Shown here: piece after piece, positions 43,447 through 53,087 of the stretch
Numbering within the stretch: the stretch's first letter is position 1
Layout of the letters: each line of letters begins with the position of its first letter
Source of the DNA: Sphingomonas sp. KR3-1
GTDB taxonomy: Bacteria; Pseudomonadota; Alphaproteobacteria; Sphingomonadales; Sphingomonadaceae
Length of the DNA: 64,000 bases
NCBI RefSeq assembly: GCF_040049295.1
Contig: NZ_JBDZDQ010000001.1
Span: 1,674,001-1,738,000, forward strand
Reading direction: 5' to 3'
Program-made: the position numbers and the translations under genes
Notes under the pieces: generated by a model
Seen by the model: the letters and a program-made list of their open reading frames with translations, nothing else
Told to the model about the DNA's origin: nothing
Databases searched by the model: none

Positions 43447-44891
43447 CACTTCACCTGCTTGCGCGTGCCCTTTTCCTGCAGCGGCTGCGCCTGCTCCGCG
43501 CCAGGCACGGGCGGGTTGGGCAGGTTCGCCGCGGCATAGGTCGCGCGTTCGAGCATCGCCGCGGTGCCGGGGAGCGGCGGGAACTTGCCCAGCGGCTGAT
43601 CGAAGCGGAAGGCGGCGGTGAGGTCGCCGAACGCCTGCCGGCGCCAGTCGCTGATATTGGGCTCGCGGACCCCGGTGACCTGCTCGCAGAACTGCAGCAC
43701 CGAGGTGTGATCGAAATTCTGGCTGCACACCCAGCCACCCGCCGTCCAGGGCGAGACGAGGATGCACGGCACGCGGAAGCCGCCGCCGATCGGCAGGTCG
43801 CCGACGAATTCGTGCGGCGTGCCGGCCGGCGGCACCGGCGGCGGCACGTGATCGAACAGCCCGTCATTCTCGTCATAGTTGAGGATGAAGACGGTTTTCG
43901 CCCACACCTCGGGATTGGCGGCGAGCTCGTTCAGCCGGTCGGCGATGAACTTGGCGCCGGCCGCCGGCATGTGTTCGGGATGCTCGTTCGCCTCTGCGCT
44001 CGGCATGATCCACGAGATCGCGGGCAGGCGATCGTGGAGCACATCGTGCGCGAAGGCGCCTTCGTCGGTATCCGGGATACCCTTCATCGCCAGCGGCGAG
44101 TCCGCCGACGCGTCGCGGAACTGGGCGAAATATTTGAACAGATTGTGCGCGCGCTTGCCCTGCTCGCCATATTGATAGACCCGCCATGGCACGCCCGCCG
44201 CCTCGAGCCGCTCGGCATAGGTGGTCCAGCGAAAGCCCTCGGGCGGGGCCTTGTTGCTGATCACCGGGCCGCCGCCGGTGGCATCGGGATCGATCATCCC
44301 GGTCATCCAGTAGAGCCGGTTCGGCCAGGTCGGCCCCATCACCGAGCAGTGATAGGCGTCGCAGAGCGTGAACGCCTCGGCCAGCGCGTAATGGAAAGGG
44401 ATGTCCTCGCGGGTGAAATAGCCCATCGTATAGGGGCCGTCGGTGCCATCGGCCGCGCGGTGCGCCGGCAGCCACTGGTCCATCCGGCCCCCGTTCCAGG
44501 CCTGGTGCTGCACCTTCCAGGCGTGGCTGGTCGACGGCAGCTTCTGCGCGTTGGTCGTCCGGGTATCGAGGTGGAACGGTAGCAGGTGGCCCGCCGGGTT
44601 CTCGGCATCGGGCTGGTGGAACACGTTCCTGCCGCCCGGCAGCACCAGCGCCTTCGGATCGCCAAAGCCGCGCACGCCCGAGAGCGTGCCGAAATAATGA
44701 TCGAAGGAGCGATTCTCCTGCATCAGCATCACGACATGCTTGATGTCTTTGATCGAGCCGGTCCGGCTGGGCGCCTGTGCCAGCGCCTTCTGCACATTGG
44801 GCGGCATCAGCGTCGACGCGGCAGCGATCGAGGCGAGCTGGGCGCCGCTGGTGACGAGGCGGCGGCGCGTGATCAGGGATTGGTCGGCCAT
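43446..44891 (-). CDS. Tat-exported phosphoesterase (phospholipase C / acid phosphatase family)
   Basis: 481 residues. A twin-arginine signal opens the protein (ITRRRLVTSGAQLASIAAAS). The catalytic core follows: IKHVVMLMQENRSFDHYFGTL (metal ligands Glu/Asn), CSVMGPTWPNRLYWMTG, ISWIMPSAEANEHPEH, and ILNYDENDGLFDHVPPP with the second metal cluster, then FDHTSVLQFCEQ. It is shorter than two-domain bacterial phospholipase C enzymes (about 700 aa) and lacks their C-terminal repeats, so an AcpA-like phosphatase is also possible. It lies 22 bases downstream of the TonB-receptor gene, suggesting one phosphate-scavenging unit. Confidence 0.87.
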   Translation of the reverse strand: MADQSLITRRRLVTSGAQLASIAAASTLMPPNVQKALAQAPSRTGSIKDIKHVVMLMQENRSFDHYFGTLSGVRGFGDPKALVLPGGRNVFHQPDAENPAGHLLPFHLDTRTTNAQKLPSTSHAWKVQHQAWNGGRMDQWLPAHRAADGTDGPYTMGYFTREDIPFHYALAEAFTLCDAYHCSVMGPTWPNRLYWMTGMIDPDATGGGPVISNKAPPEGFRWTTYAERLEAAGVPWRVYQYGEQGKRAHNLFKYFAQFRDASADSPLAMKGIPDTDEGAFAHDVLHDRLPAISWIMPSAEANEHPEHMPAAGAKFIADRLNELAANPEVWAKTVFILNYDENDGLFDHVPPPVPPAGTPHEFVGDLPIGGGFRVPCILVSPWTAGGWVCSQNFDHTSVLQFCEQVTGVREPNISDWRRQAFGDLTAAFRFDQPLGKFPPLPGTAAMLERATYAAANLPNPPVPGAEQAQPLQEKGTRKQVK

Positions 44892-44913
44892 GCGGGAAGC
44901 TCCGATCGGGCGG

Positions 44914-47900
44914 TTAGAAGCGGGCGCGGATGCCGAACGTGCCGGTGCGGCCGTTCTGGACGAAGATGGCGCTGTGGTTGGGAACGCTGGTCGAGCTGGT
45001 CGCCAGGTCGCCCGGGACCATCACGTTATAGGGCTGGTCGAGCAGGTTGTTGACCGAGAAATAGGCTTCCCAGTGCTTGATCAGCTTGATTCGGCCGGAG
45101 ACGCTGAGATCGGTGCGCGCCTGGAACCAGCTGGGCGTCGTCGAGCGGTATTTGTCGTCGTTCCACAGCAGGTTGATATAGAGCCGCACCGGCCCCTTCT
45201 CGTACATCAGCGCCGCCGAGCCGATATTCTTGCCGACGCGGGTGATCGGCTGGCTCGGTTCGTTGTGCATGAAGGCGCCGCGGACCGACAGGCCGTCGAA
45301 CGGCGCCGGCAGCCAGCTGAAAGCATGCTGGAACGACGCCTCGATGCCCTTGATGCTCACCACGCCGAGCTGGCGGTAGGTGGTGTAGGTATAGCCGGCA
45401 TAGCTCGGATCTTCGGCATAGCCGGCAGCGGGGGCGCCGACCTCGTCCGCGCTCAGCCCTTCCTGCAGGTCGGCCAGGCCGTCGATCCGGTTGTAGTAGA
45501 AGCCGATCGTCGCTAGGCCGACCGACTTGAAATAATGCGAGGCGCGCAGCGAGACATTGTCCGACATCGCCGGGGTCAGCCCAGGATTGGGCACCGAGAT
45601 CACCTTGTTGGCATCGTCCACCGTCGCACTGCCGGCGATCGCGTTCAGGCCCGGGCGCAGGATGGTACGGCTATAGCCGGCCTCCATGTCGGTGCTGCGG
45701 CCGAGCGTGAGCTTGGCCGAGGCACTCGGGTAGAACTTGAAGTAATTGCCCTTCACTTCCCCATAGCCATTGGTCTGGAACTGATAGTCGACGCAGGGGA
45801 TCGTCGTGGCGATGCCGGTGGAGGCGGTGACCGCGCACTTCACCCCGCCGACCGTCGCTGCCTTCACTTCGGTGGCCGAGAGCGGCGACCAGCCCCAGCT
45901 GGTATTGGCGGTCCATTCGGCGCGCAGGCCCGCGCGCAGCTTGAGCTTGCCGATGTTCGCCGTCGCCATCGCATAGGCAGCCTTGATGTTCTCCTCGAAC
46001 CGGGTGTTGTTGGAGTAATTGGCCGCCGCATAGTTCGCCGCGGTCAGCGTGTGCGTCCATAGCGTCGGGTTGCTGGCAAAGAGCCGGTAGAGCTTGCCCA
46101 GGTCGATCGTCGGGATGATGCTCGAGCCCGAGAGCGTGGTGATGCTTGCGCCGCTCTTGTCCCACTGCGCCCGCATCTCCGGATTGCTCATCGCCGCGAG
46201 GAACTCGGCGTTCGTCATCGGGCCGGTATAGGTGTATAGGTTGTTCCCCGAGTCATCGCCGAACCGGTAGACGGTGTCGGTGATCTTGAGGCCCGCCTTG
46301 AAGCTGACCGGCACCGCGCCGAACTGCGCGTCATAACTGGCATTCAGCCCGCCCGACTTCTCGTAGATAAAGGCATTGGCGCCGCTGGTGGTGCGGATCT
46401 GCGGCGCGGCGGAGAGCGTGTAGGACGCGGCATTGCTCCAGTCCGGCCCGCTCACCTGCGTGCTGTTCCAGTCGGTATAGGCCAGGCTCGAACTGCCGCG
46501 CACCGAGGAGAAATTGCCCGTCGACGTCACCGTCGGGATGAAGGAGACCACCTGCCCCTGGTGCGGCGTGTCGTAATAGGATTGCGAGTCCGAATAGGCG
46601 AAATAGCCGTCGACATGCGCATTGCCGCGGTTCCACGCGAAGCTCGGCGCGATGATGTTGCCCTTGTTGACCTTGTACTGGGTCGAATCGGCGCTCTGGA
46701 TGGTCTTGGTCGCCGCGGGATTGAGCGTGGTGTAGTTGCTGAGGATATCGCCGCTCACCCCGATGGTCCGAGCGCCGGTAGTCAGCGTGACGTCGGTGGT
46801 GTTCTGGTAGACGTCGCCGCGGAAAGCGATGCCGAGCAGTGACACGGTCAGGCGATCGTCGGCCTTGAAGTCGAGCATCAGCGAGCCGGTGCGCCGCGTC
46901 GTCTGGCGGGCCGACATCTCATATTCCATCGCAGTGAAGGCGAGCGGGTCCGGGCTCTTCGCCGTCGGCACATAGTTGCGGCTCATCGTGATCTGCTCAC
47001 GCTCGATATAGCTGTTGTTGTAGCCGAGCGAGGCCATCACGCCGAGGCGGCGATCGAAGAAGCTGTTGGCGTAGAACAGCGAGGCCTCGGGCAGGAAGCG
47101 GCGGTTGCCGAAGCCCTGCGGATCGGGGCCGGTGTTCCTGTTGCCGTCGAGCATGTTCTCGTGGGTGAAGCCGCCGACCGAGAGCACCAGCGCCGCCTTC
47201 TTGCGGTCATAGGCGTGCTTGGTGCGCAGATCGATGATGCCCGCCGGCGCATCGGCGTTGTTGTCGGCGCTGACCGTCTTGTAGACCGTCACCGAATCGA
47301 TCGCCGACATCGAGATCGATTCATAGCTGAAGATCCGCGCCGCCGCGGCCGAATTGGCATAGCCCGAAGGCGCGTTGGCATTGGCGGAGACCACGTCCAT
47401 GCCGTTCAGCTGGGTGCGGGTATATTCCGCCGGCAGGCCGCGCAGAAAGGCATAGAGCGCGGTGCCGTTGGTGCCGTCGACATCGACGCCCGGCATGTAC
47501 TTCAGGAACTCGGCCGGGTTTCCGCCGGCGATGTCGCCATAGGCTTCGGTGGACAGCACATCGACGATGTTCATCGACTTGCGTTGCGCCATGATGTCCT
47601 GCGCATAATCCTCGCGCGCGCCGTTGACGACAATCGCGCTGCTCGCCTGCTCGCCCTCGGCCCCGCCTTCGCTCAGGCTGAAATCGAGCCTGGCAGTCCT
47701 GCGCGGCTGCACCTGCACTTCGGCCGCCTCGGTGGCATAGCCGGTGAAGTGCGCAGTCACCGTCGCCGGGCCGGCGGGCACGTCGTTGAACCGGTAGGCG
47801 CCAGCATCGCCCGACGTGACCGTGCGGCGCTCGCCGTTCGCCGCAACGAGGTCGACCACCGCGGCGCGGAGATACTCGCCGCTCGCCGGCGTGCTCACCT

Positions 47901-48261
47901 GGCCGGCGACGGTGCCGCGGCCGCTGACCTGCGCGCTCGGCGGACGGGCCGGACCGCGGCGCGAGCGCAGCGTGACCACCTGGCCGTCATCGCTGACGAT
48001 CTCCAGCGGGGTGCCCGCGATCAGCCGGCGCAGCGCGGCGCGGGCATCCAGGCTGCCCTTGATCGCCGGCGTGCGCACGCCGGCCAGGTCGCGCGCGGAG
48101 GCGATGACCTGGATCTGCGCCTGGCGGGCGAACTCCGGAATGGCTTTGACTGCGGGCGCGGCGGGAACGTCGAAGCTGCGGACCTGGGCATGCGCCGGGG
48201 CGGCAATCGCCAGCGCAGCCATGATCGCCGTGGACGACAGGATGACATTCCGGGAAACCAT
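44914..48261 (-). CDS. TonB-dependent receptor with STN signalling domain
   Basis: 1115 residues from ATG 48261 (MVSRNVILSS); a GTG 9 codons upstream is possible. A signal peptide ends at APAHAQ. An STN domain follows (SFDVPAAPAVKAIPEFARQA to TPLEIVSDDGQVVTLR), then a carboxypeptidase-regulatory-like beta domain (AGAYRFNDVPAGPATVTAHF), the plug (INDV-type NIVDVLSTEAYGDIAGGNP) and a long barrel ending in FGIRARF with the terminal Phe needed for Bam insertion. The STN domain should signal to the FecR/ECF sigma pair just upstream. The substrate is probably a phosphorylated compound, given the neighbouring phosphoesterase. Confidence 0.93.
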   Translation of the reverse strand: MVSRNVILSSTAIMAALAIAAPAHAQVRSFDVPAAPAVKAIPEFARQAQIQVIASARDLAGVRTPAIKGSLDARAALRRLIAGTPLEIVSDDGQVVTLRSRRGPARPPSAQVSGRGTVAGQVSTPASGEYLRAAVVDLVAANGERRTVTSGDAGAYRFNDVPAGPATVTAHFTGYATEAAEVQVQPRRTARLDFSLSEGGAEGEQASSAIVVNGAREDYAQDIMAQRKSMNIVDVLSTEAYGDIAGGNPAEFLKYMPGVDVDGTNGTALYAFLRGLPAEYTRTQLNGMDVVSANANAPSGYANSAAAARIFSYESISMSAIDSVTVYKTVSADNNADAPAGIIDLRTKHAYDRKKAALVLSVGGFTHENMLDGNRNTGPDPQGFGNRRFLPEASLFYANSFFDRRLGVMASLGYNNSYIEREQITMSRNYVPTAKSPDPLAFTAMEYEMSARQTTRRTGSLMLDFKADDRLTVSLLGIAFRGDVYQNTTDVTLTTGARTIGVSGDILSNYTTLNPAATKTIQSADSTQYKVNKGNIIAPSFAWNRGNAHVDGYFAYSDSQSYYDTPHQGQVVSFIPTVTSTGNFSSVRGSSSLAYTDWNSTQVSGPDWSNAASYTLSAAPQIRTTSGANAFIYEKSGGLNASYDAQFGAVPVSFKAGLKITDTVYRFGDDSGNNLYTYTGPMTNAEFLAAMSNPEMRAQWDKSGASITTLSGSSIIPTIDLGKLYRLFASNPTLWTHTLTAANYAAANYSNNTRFEENIKAAYAMATANIGKLKLRAGLRAEWTANTSWGWSPLSATEVKAATVGGVKCAVTASTGIATTIPCVDYQFQTNGYGEVKGNYFKFYPSASAKLTLGRSTDMEAGYSRTILRPGLNAIAGSATVDDANKVISVPNPGLTPAMSDNVSLRASHYFKSVGLATIGFYYNRIDGLADLQEGLSADEVGAPAAGYAEDPSYAGYTYTTYRQLGVVSIKGIEASFQHAFSWLPAPFDGLSVRGAFMHNEPSQPITRVGKNIGSAALMYEKGPVRLYINLLWNDDKYRSTTPSWFQARTDLSVSGRIKLIKHWEAYFSVNNLLDQPYNVMVPGDLATSSTSVPNHSAIFVQNGRTGTFGIRARF

Positions 48262-48354
48262 GCTCGCAAACCCCCATTCGCGCGGCACAGGTCGCCGCGG
48301 CCTTCGAGGCTGAGAGGCTTTGGACGGAAAGTTCCGCCATTCCGGTTATAAATT

Positions 48355-49356
48355 TTAAGGCTGTCGGGTTCCGCGGCTGAGCAGCACGATATCGCCGCGC
48401 TGCTCGATTTCCGCATCGAACAGCCGCGCCGACGCACGCGCAAAGCCCAGCGGATCGCTGGCCGAGAACAGCCCGGCCACCGGCTCGTTCGCGAGATCGG
48501 CATCGCGGATCTCGATGCGCGTCTTGCTGTAGCGGGCGAACTCCGCCGCGGCCTGGCCGAGCGTCTCGCCCTCGAACGCGATCTTGCCCTCGCGCCAGGC
48601 GAGCTCGCGCGTGACGAGATCGGGCGCGATCGACTGGGGCGCCGGCAGCCGGTCCGCCGCCAGGCGCGGCGGCAGCACGAGCCGGGAGCTCGCCGGGATC
48701 ACCAGCGGCGCGGGCAGACCGGCCGCGCCCAGCGTCAGGTTCCCCTGGTCCACCAATATGTCGACCGGCTTTCCCTCGAGCTTGCGCACCCGGAACAGCG
48801 CACGCTCGGCGCGCAGCCGCGTGCCCGTCACCTCGACGACGAAGGGCCGGATCGCATCGCGCAGGATCGTGAAGAACGCCTCGCCATAGAGCAGCTCTAC
48901 CCGGCGTTCCCGTGCGCCATAGTCGATCTTCACGCTGGTCTGGGTGTTAAGCATCACGGTCGAGCCGTCCTCGAGCGTGACCAGCCGTACTTCGCCGAGA
49001 CCGGTGGTGATCGCCGCGGCCGGCAGGCTGAACCCGATAGCGGCGATCGACGCGGCCACTGCCCCGCCGGTGCCAACCATCGTCAGCAGCTTGCGCCGCG
49101 AGATCTTGCGCGGTGCCGGCTCGGGCATGGTGGCGAACTTTGCGGGGTCGAAATTGGGCCCGAGCGCGCGCGCGGATTCGCTCAGCATCGACAGCGCATC
49201 GGCGCGCAACAGCGCCCCGCGCCGCCGCGGATCGCCGTTCAGCCAGGCCTCGAACGCCTGGTTTTCCTCTGCCGACAACGCCCCTCGATCGAGCCTGGCG
49301 ATCCAGTCGGCAGCATGATCGTCAATGGATCGACTGGTTTCGCGCTCGGCCGTCAA
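48355..49356 (-). CDS. FecR-family anti-sigma factor
   Basis: 333 residues. TTG 49356 is preferred because GGAGGT lies 8 bases upstream; ATG 49413 would add 19 residues and a 92-base overlap with the sigma gene. The N-terminal DUF4880-type motif is AADWIARLDRGALSAEENQAFEAWL. A single membrane helix (MVGTGGAVAASIAAIGFSL) follows RKLL near residue 100, then the periplasmic FecR domain (VRLVTLEDGSTVMLNTQTSV) and a C-terminal STN-like region (ARYSKTRIEIRDADL). It should hold the ECF sigma until the TonB receptor signals. Confidence 0.9.
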   Translation of the reverse strand: MTAERETSRSIDDHAADWIARLDRGALSAEENQAFEAWLNGDPRRRGALLRADALSMLSESARALGPNFDPAKFATMPEPAPRKISRRKLLTMVGTGGAVAASIAAIGFSLPAAAITTGLGEVRLVTLEDGSTVMLNTQTSVKIDYGARERRVELLYGEAFFTILRDAIRPFVVEVTGTRLRAERALFRVRKLEGKPVDILVDQGNLTLGAAGLPAPLVIPASSRLVLPPRLAADRLPAPQSIAPDLVTRELAWREGKIAFEGETLGQAAAEFARYSKTRIEIRDADLANEPVAGLFSASDPLGFARASARLFDAEIEQRGDIVLLSRGTRQP

Positions 49357-49924
49357 AAGTGGCAACCTCCATTTCCCTGACCCTAGAGGCTTTTGCCAAA
49401 GCTTTTCCGCCATGGCCAAACCAATCGACAAGGAAACGAAGCCCGTTCGAGATGTGCTTTTCGACCGTGTTCTCCGAAATCGCCATGCGCTGGGAGATGT
49501 CGCGCTGCGACAATCCCTCGACACGGCGGAGGATAAACGCCTCCTGTGTCTTCGCCGGCATCGCGCCGATCGCCTGCGCCAGCCGGGTCAGCTCGTCGCG
49601 GTCGATCGCGATCTGCTCGGGCGAAGGGCTGTCGTCGCCCAGCTCGAGCAGCGATAGATCCTCGACCGTGTGGATCGAGACGACCCGCGCCCGGCGCAGA
49701 TGCCGGGTGATCACCGAGCGGGCGACCTGGAAGAGGTAGGCGCGCGGATTGCGGATCCCTACCACGCTCTCCAGGTCGTGCAGGATCGCATAGGATTCCT
49801 GGATGATGTCGTCGACGTCGAGCCCGAGCGGCTGGCGGCGCGCGAGCCAGCTGCGCAGCGCCGGCTCATGCGGCAGCACGTTGCGGAGAAACCACCGCGT
49901 TCGTTCCCGATCGATCGCGCGCAT
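49322..49924 (-). CDS. ECF sigma factor, FecI-like
   Basis: 200 residues, ATG 49924. Region 2 is LDVDDIIQESYAILHDLE and NPRAYLFQVARSVITRHLRR; region 4 is MPAKTQEAFILRRVEGLSQR followed by DISQRMAISENTVEKHISNG. It overlaps fecR by 35 bases. It should transcribe the TonB-receptor operon after cell-surface signalling through receptor STN and FecR. The C-terminus extends about 25 residues beyond the usual FecI end. Confidence 0.92.
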   Translation of the reverse strand: MRAIDRERTRWFLRNVLPHEPALRSWLARRQPLGLDVDDIIQESYAILHDLESVVGIRNPRAYLFQVARSVITRHLRRARVVSIHTVEDLSLLELGDDSPSPEQIAIDRDELTRLAQAIGAMPAKTQEAFILRRVEGLSQRDISQRMAISENTVEKHISNGLRFLVDWFGHGGKALAKASRVREMEVATFDGRARNQSIH

Positions 49925-50059
49925 CAGCTATCCCTGAACGGAGCAAGCCAGTCCTGAGACGCTGCGGCCATGCCTTCGGCCCGGGCCGCTCGCAGCGAGT
50001 CTCGCTCCCGTTAGGCGGCAAATGTGACAGTCTTTGTTTCGCCCGCGGCACGCGGACGG

Positions 50060-51340
50060 TCAGGCGCTCCAGGCAGCGATGTCGTCCTGCTGCCCGATCA
50101 GCGCGAGCCCGTGCGCGATCGAGGTGAGCTCGCCGCCGGTGGCGATCCGCTCGGTCCCGAAACGCTCGGCGAACAGCCGGCGCACACGCGGAGTGAGCGA
50201 GGTGCCGCCGGTGAGGAAGACGCGGTCGATCGCCGCCGCCGGCGTGCCGGCCTGGTCGAGCGCGCGATCGACCGCCGCCTCGATCCGCGCCATGTCCGGC
50301 GCGATCCATTGCTCGAACTCGGCGCGCGTCACGTCCGCCTCGATCGCCAGCGCCCCGCCGGCGAAATGGAAGTGCGCCGACTCCTCGGCGGAAAGCGCGC
50401 GCTTGAGCGCGCCGACCGCATGATAGAGCTGATAGCCGAGCTCGCCTTCGATCACGGCGATCATCCGCTCGATCGCCTCGGGATCGAGCGCGGCACGCTT
50501 GAGCTTGTCGAGTTCGGCCAGGGTCTTGCGGTTGCGCATCAGCGCGAGGCGGGACCAGTCGGAGAAATCGGTGAACCAGCCGCCGGGAATGTCGAGGATC
50601 TTGTCGAACGAGCGATAGCTGCCGCCCTTGCCGAGCATTGGCAGGACGAGATGCTCGACGATGCGCTGGTCGAACCGGTCGCCGGCGATTCCGACGCCGG
50701 CATGGGCGAGCGGCGTGCAGCGCTGCGCCGCGCCGGGCGCCTCGATCCGCACCAACGAGAAGTCGCTGGTGCCCCCGCCGAAATCGGCGACCAGGACCGT
50801 CGCCGGCTCCTCGATTCGCGACGCATAGCTGAACGCGGCGCCGAGCGGCTCGTAGACATAATGAATCTCGGCACCGAAGCCGGCGAACATCGCATCGTAG
50901 CGCTGGCGGGCGAGCGCCTCGTCGGGGCGGCTGCCGGCATATTCCACCGGGCGGCCGACCACCACGCGGCGGGCGTTGCCGTCCAGCGCACCGCCCGCGC
51001 CCTCGGCCATCAGCGTCAGGAAGCGCCGGCCGATCTCCTCGAAGCGGAAGCGCCGTTCGAAGACGATGGCATGCTCGAAGCTGGCGCTCGCCGCGACCGA
51101 CTTGAACGATTGCAGGAAACGGCTGCCCTCGGGGAATTCGAGATATTCGGCGATCGCCCAGGGGCCGGCGGCGGCGGCCAGGTCGCGCTCGTCCTGCCAG
51201 AAGCAGAGCGCGGAGCGAAACACCGGATCGGGTCTTTCGGGCCCGGCGAGCTCGACGAGCGCAGCGCCGCCCTCGCCGGCAAGCGCCGCGACCGAATTGG
51301 TGGTGCCGAAATCGAAGCCGAGGGCGGAATGCGCGGTCAT
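50060..51340 (-). CDS. Hsp70-family chaperone-like protein (YegD type)
   Basis: 426 residues, about the length of E. coli YegD, lacking the DnaK substrate-binding domain. Actin-fold ATPase motifs: LGFDFGTTNSVAALA at the start (phosphate 1), VLVADFGGGTSDFSLVRI near 185 (phosphate 2), and VFLTGGTSLTPRVRRLFAER near 375 (adenosine). A client is not known. It stands alone, divergent from the membrane-protein/two-component operon. Confidence 0.9.
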   Translation of the reverse strand: MTAHSALGFDFGTTNSVAALAGEGGAALVELAGPERPDPVFRSALCFWQDERDLAAAAGPWAIAEYLEFPEGSRFLQSFKSVAASASFEHAIVFERRFRFEEIGRRFLTLMAEGAGGALDGNARRVVVGRPVEYAGSRPDEALARQRYDAMFAGFGAEIHYVYEPLGAAFSYASRIEEPATVLVADFGGGTSDFSLVRIEAPGAAQRCTPLAHAGVGIAGDRFDQRIVEHLVLPMLGKGGSYRSFDKILDIPGGWFTDFSDWSRLALMRNRKTLAELDKLKRAALDPEAIERMIAVIEGELGYQLYHAVGALKRALSAEESAHFHFAGGALAIEADVTRAEFEQWIAPDMARIEAAVDRALDQAGTPAAAIDRVFLTGGTSLTPRVRRLFAERFGTERIATGGELTSIAHGLALIGQQDDIAAWSA

Positions 51341-51473
51341 GGTCGGGCGCCTCTACCTTCGTCGCGGCGCATTTCCCACCCTGCACGGATTCTGCACGGC
51401 TTCTCCTCGCGCTTCGCCGCGCCGGCTGGACGGGCAGCGACCATCGCCGCTTCCGAACCTTCGGGAGATCCGC

Positions 51474-53087
51474 ATGCCCCGCCGCACGATGCGCTTCAGT
51501 TTCCTCGCCGAGATCCTCGCCGCGATCGCGCTGGTCGCCGCTGCCGACCGGCTGTTCCTCGGCATCGCCATCGGCTCGTGGATCGGCGGACTGGCGTTGG
51601 GCTGGGCGCTGGTGCTGCTGCTCGCCCGCCCGGCGCTGCGGCAGCGCGCAAGCCTGGCCTCGATCGGCGTCGCCTGCGGTTTCGCAGGCGTGCTGGGCTA
51701 TGATCCGAGCCTGCTCGGATGGGCGCTGTTCTGGTGCGCCCTCTCGATCGCCACACTGATGCCGCGGATCGGCCGGTTCGACGATGCGTGGCGCTGGGCA
51801 CTGCGCCTGGCCACGCATGCGCTGACCGGACCGCTAACGCCGGTGCTGGACCTTCGCCGCCTCTTCCGCGCCCGGCCGCGCCGCGGCCGGCCCAGCCTGC
51901 CGGGGCTCGCGGCGCTGCTCGGCGTGCCGCTGGCGATGACCGCGCTGTTCCTCGCGCTGTTCGCCAGCGCCAACCCGCTGATCGCCAACGCGCTGGCGCA
52001 GATCCGGCTGCCCTCGCCCGGCCAGGCGATCTTCTGGATCTTCGTGATGCTCGTCGTCTGGCCCAGCCTGCGACCCAGCCAATGGGCGACGCGCGCCGCG
52101 ACGTGGGTGCCGCAGACCGACAAGGGCGTGCCGAACCTGCCAGCCGCCACGCTGCTGCTCTCGCTCCTCCTGTTCAACGCCGTGTTCGCGCTCCAGAACG
52201 GGCTCGACCTCGCCTTTCTGTGGAGCGGCGCGGCGCTGCCCCGCGGCGTCACGCTCGCCGATTATGCGCACCGCGGCGCCTATCCGCTGATCGCCACTGC
52301 CCTGCTCGCCGGCCTGTTCGTACTCGTCGCGCTCAGGCCAGGCTCGGTGAGCGCCGCCAACCCGGCGATCCGCCGGCTGGTGGTGCTGTGGGTGGCGCAG
52401 AACCTGCTGCTCGTCGCCTCCTCGATCCTGCGCACGCTCGACTATATCGACGCCTATTCGCTCACCGCGCTGCGCATCGCCGCGCTCGCCTGGATGGCCT
52501 TGGTCGCGGCCGGGCTCGCGCTGATCTGCTGGCGGATGCTGACGAACCGGAGCGCCGCCTGGCTGATCAACGCCAATGCGCTGCTCGCCACGCTGCTGCT
52601 CGCCACCGCCGCCCTGGTCGACCTCGACGCCAGCGCCGCCGCTTGGAATGTGCGTCATGCCCGCGAGGTGGGCGGGCGCGGCGTGGCGCTCGACATCTGT
52701 TATCTCTCGCGGAGCGGATCCGCCGCGCTCGCGTCGCTGATCGAGTTGGAACGCCGCCCGCTTGCCCCCGCCTTCCGCGACCGGGTGCGCTACGTCCGCG
52801 ATTTCGCGTTCCAGCGGCTCGCCGCCGACCAGGCCGATTGGCACAGCTGGACCTGGCGCGGCGCGCAGCGGCTGGCGGTGGCGCGCCGGCTGCTCGGGGC
52901 CCATCCGCCGATGCCCGCCTCGCTGCCGCCCAGGGCGTTTCGCGACTGCGATGGCACGATCATCGTCGAACCCGCGCCCATCGCCGCGCCGACACCGCCC
53001 CCGGTCGCCGCCCCGGCAACCCCGAATCCCGTCGCCAATGCCATTGCCGACACCACTCCGCCGTTGACCGGAACCCCTGCGCGATGA
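51474..53087 (+). CDS. Polytopic membrane protein (DUF4173/DUF4153 type)
   Basis: 537 residues from ATG 51474 with GGGAG upstream. At least ten hydrophobic segments are visible in the first 400 residues (for example AEILAAIALVAAADRLFLGI, LLSLLLFNAVFAL, LLIATALLAGLFVLVAL). The C-terminal 130 residues are soluble and contain ALDICYLSRSGSAALASL, then a proline/alanine-rich tail. Function is unknown. Its stop overlaps the response-regulator start as ATGA, so it belongs to the two-component operon and may be a sensor partner or target. Confidence 0.82.
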   Translation: MPRRTMRFSFLAEILAAIALVAAADRLFLGIAIGSWIGGLALGWALVLLLARPALRQRASLASIGVACGFAGVLGYDPSLLGWALFWCALSIATLMPRIGRFDDAWRWALRLATHALTGPLTPVLDLRRLFRARPRRGRPSLPGLAALLGVPLAMTALFLALFASANPLIANALAQIRLPSPGQAIFWIFVMLVVWPSLRPSQWATRAATWVPQTDKGVPNLPAATLLLSLLLFNAVFALQNGLDLAFLWSGAALPRGVTLADYAHRGAYPLIATALLAGLFVLVALRPGSVSAANPAIRRLVVLWVAQNLLLVASSILRTLDYIDAYSLTALRIAALAWMALVAAGLALICWRMLTNRSAAWLINANALLATLLLATAALVDLDASAAAWNVRHAREVGGRGVALDICYLSRSGSAALASLIELERRPLAPAFRDRVRYVRDFAFQRLAADQADWHSWTWRGAQRLAVARRLLGAHPPMPASLPPRAFRDCDGTIIVEPAPIAAPTPPPVAAPATPNPVANAIADTTPPLTGTPAR

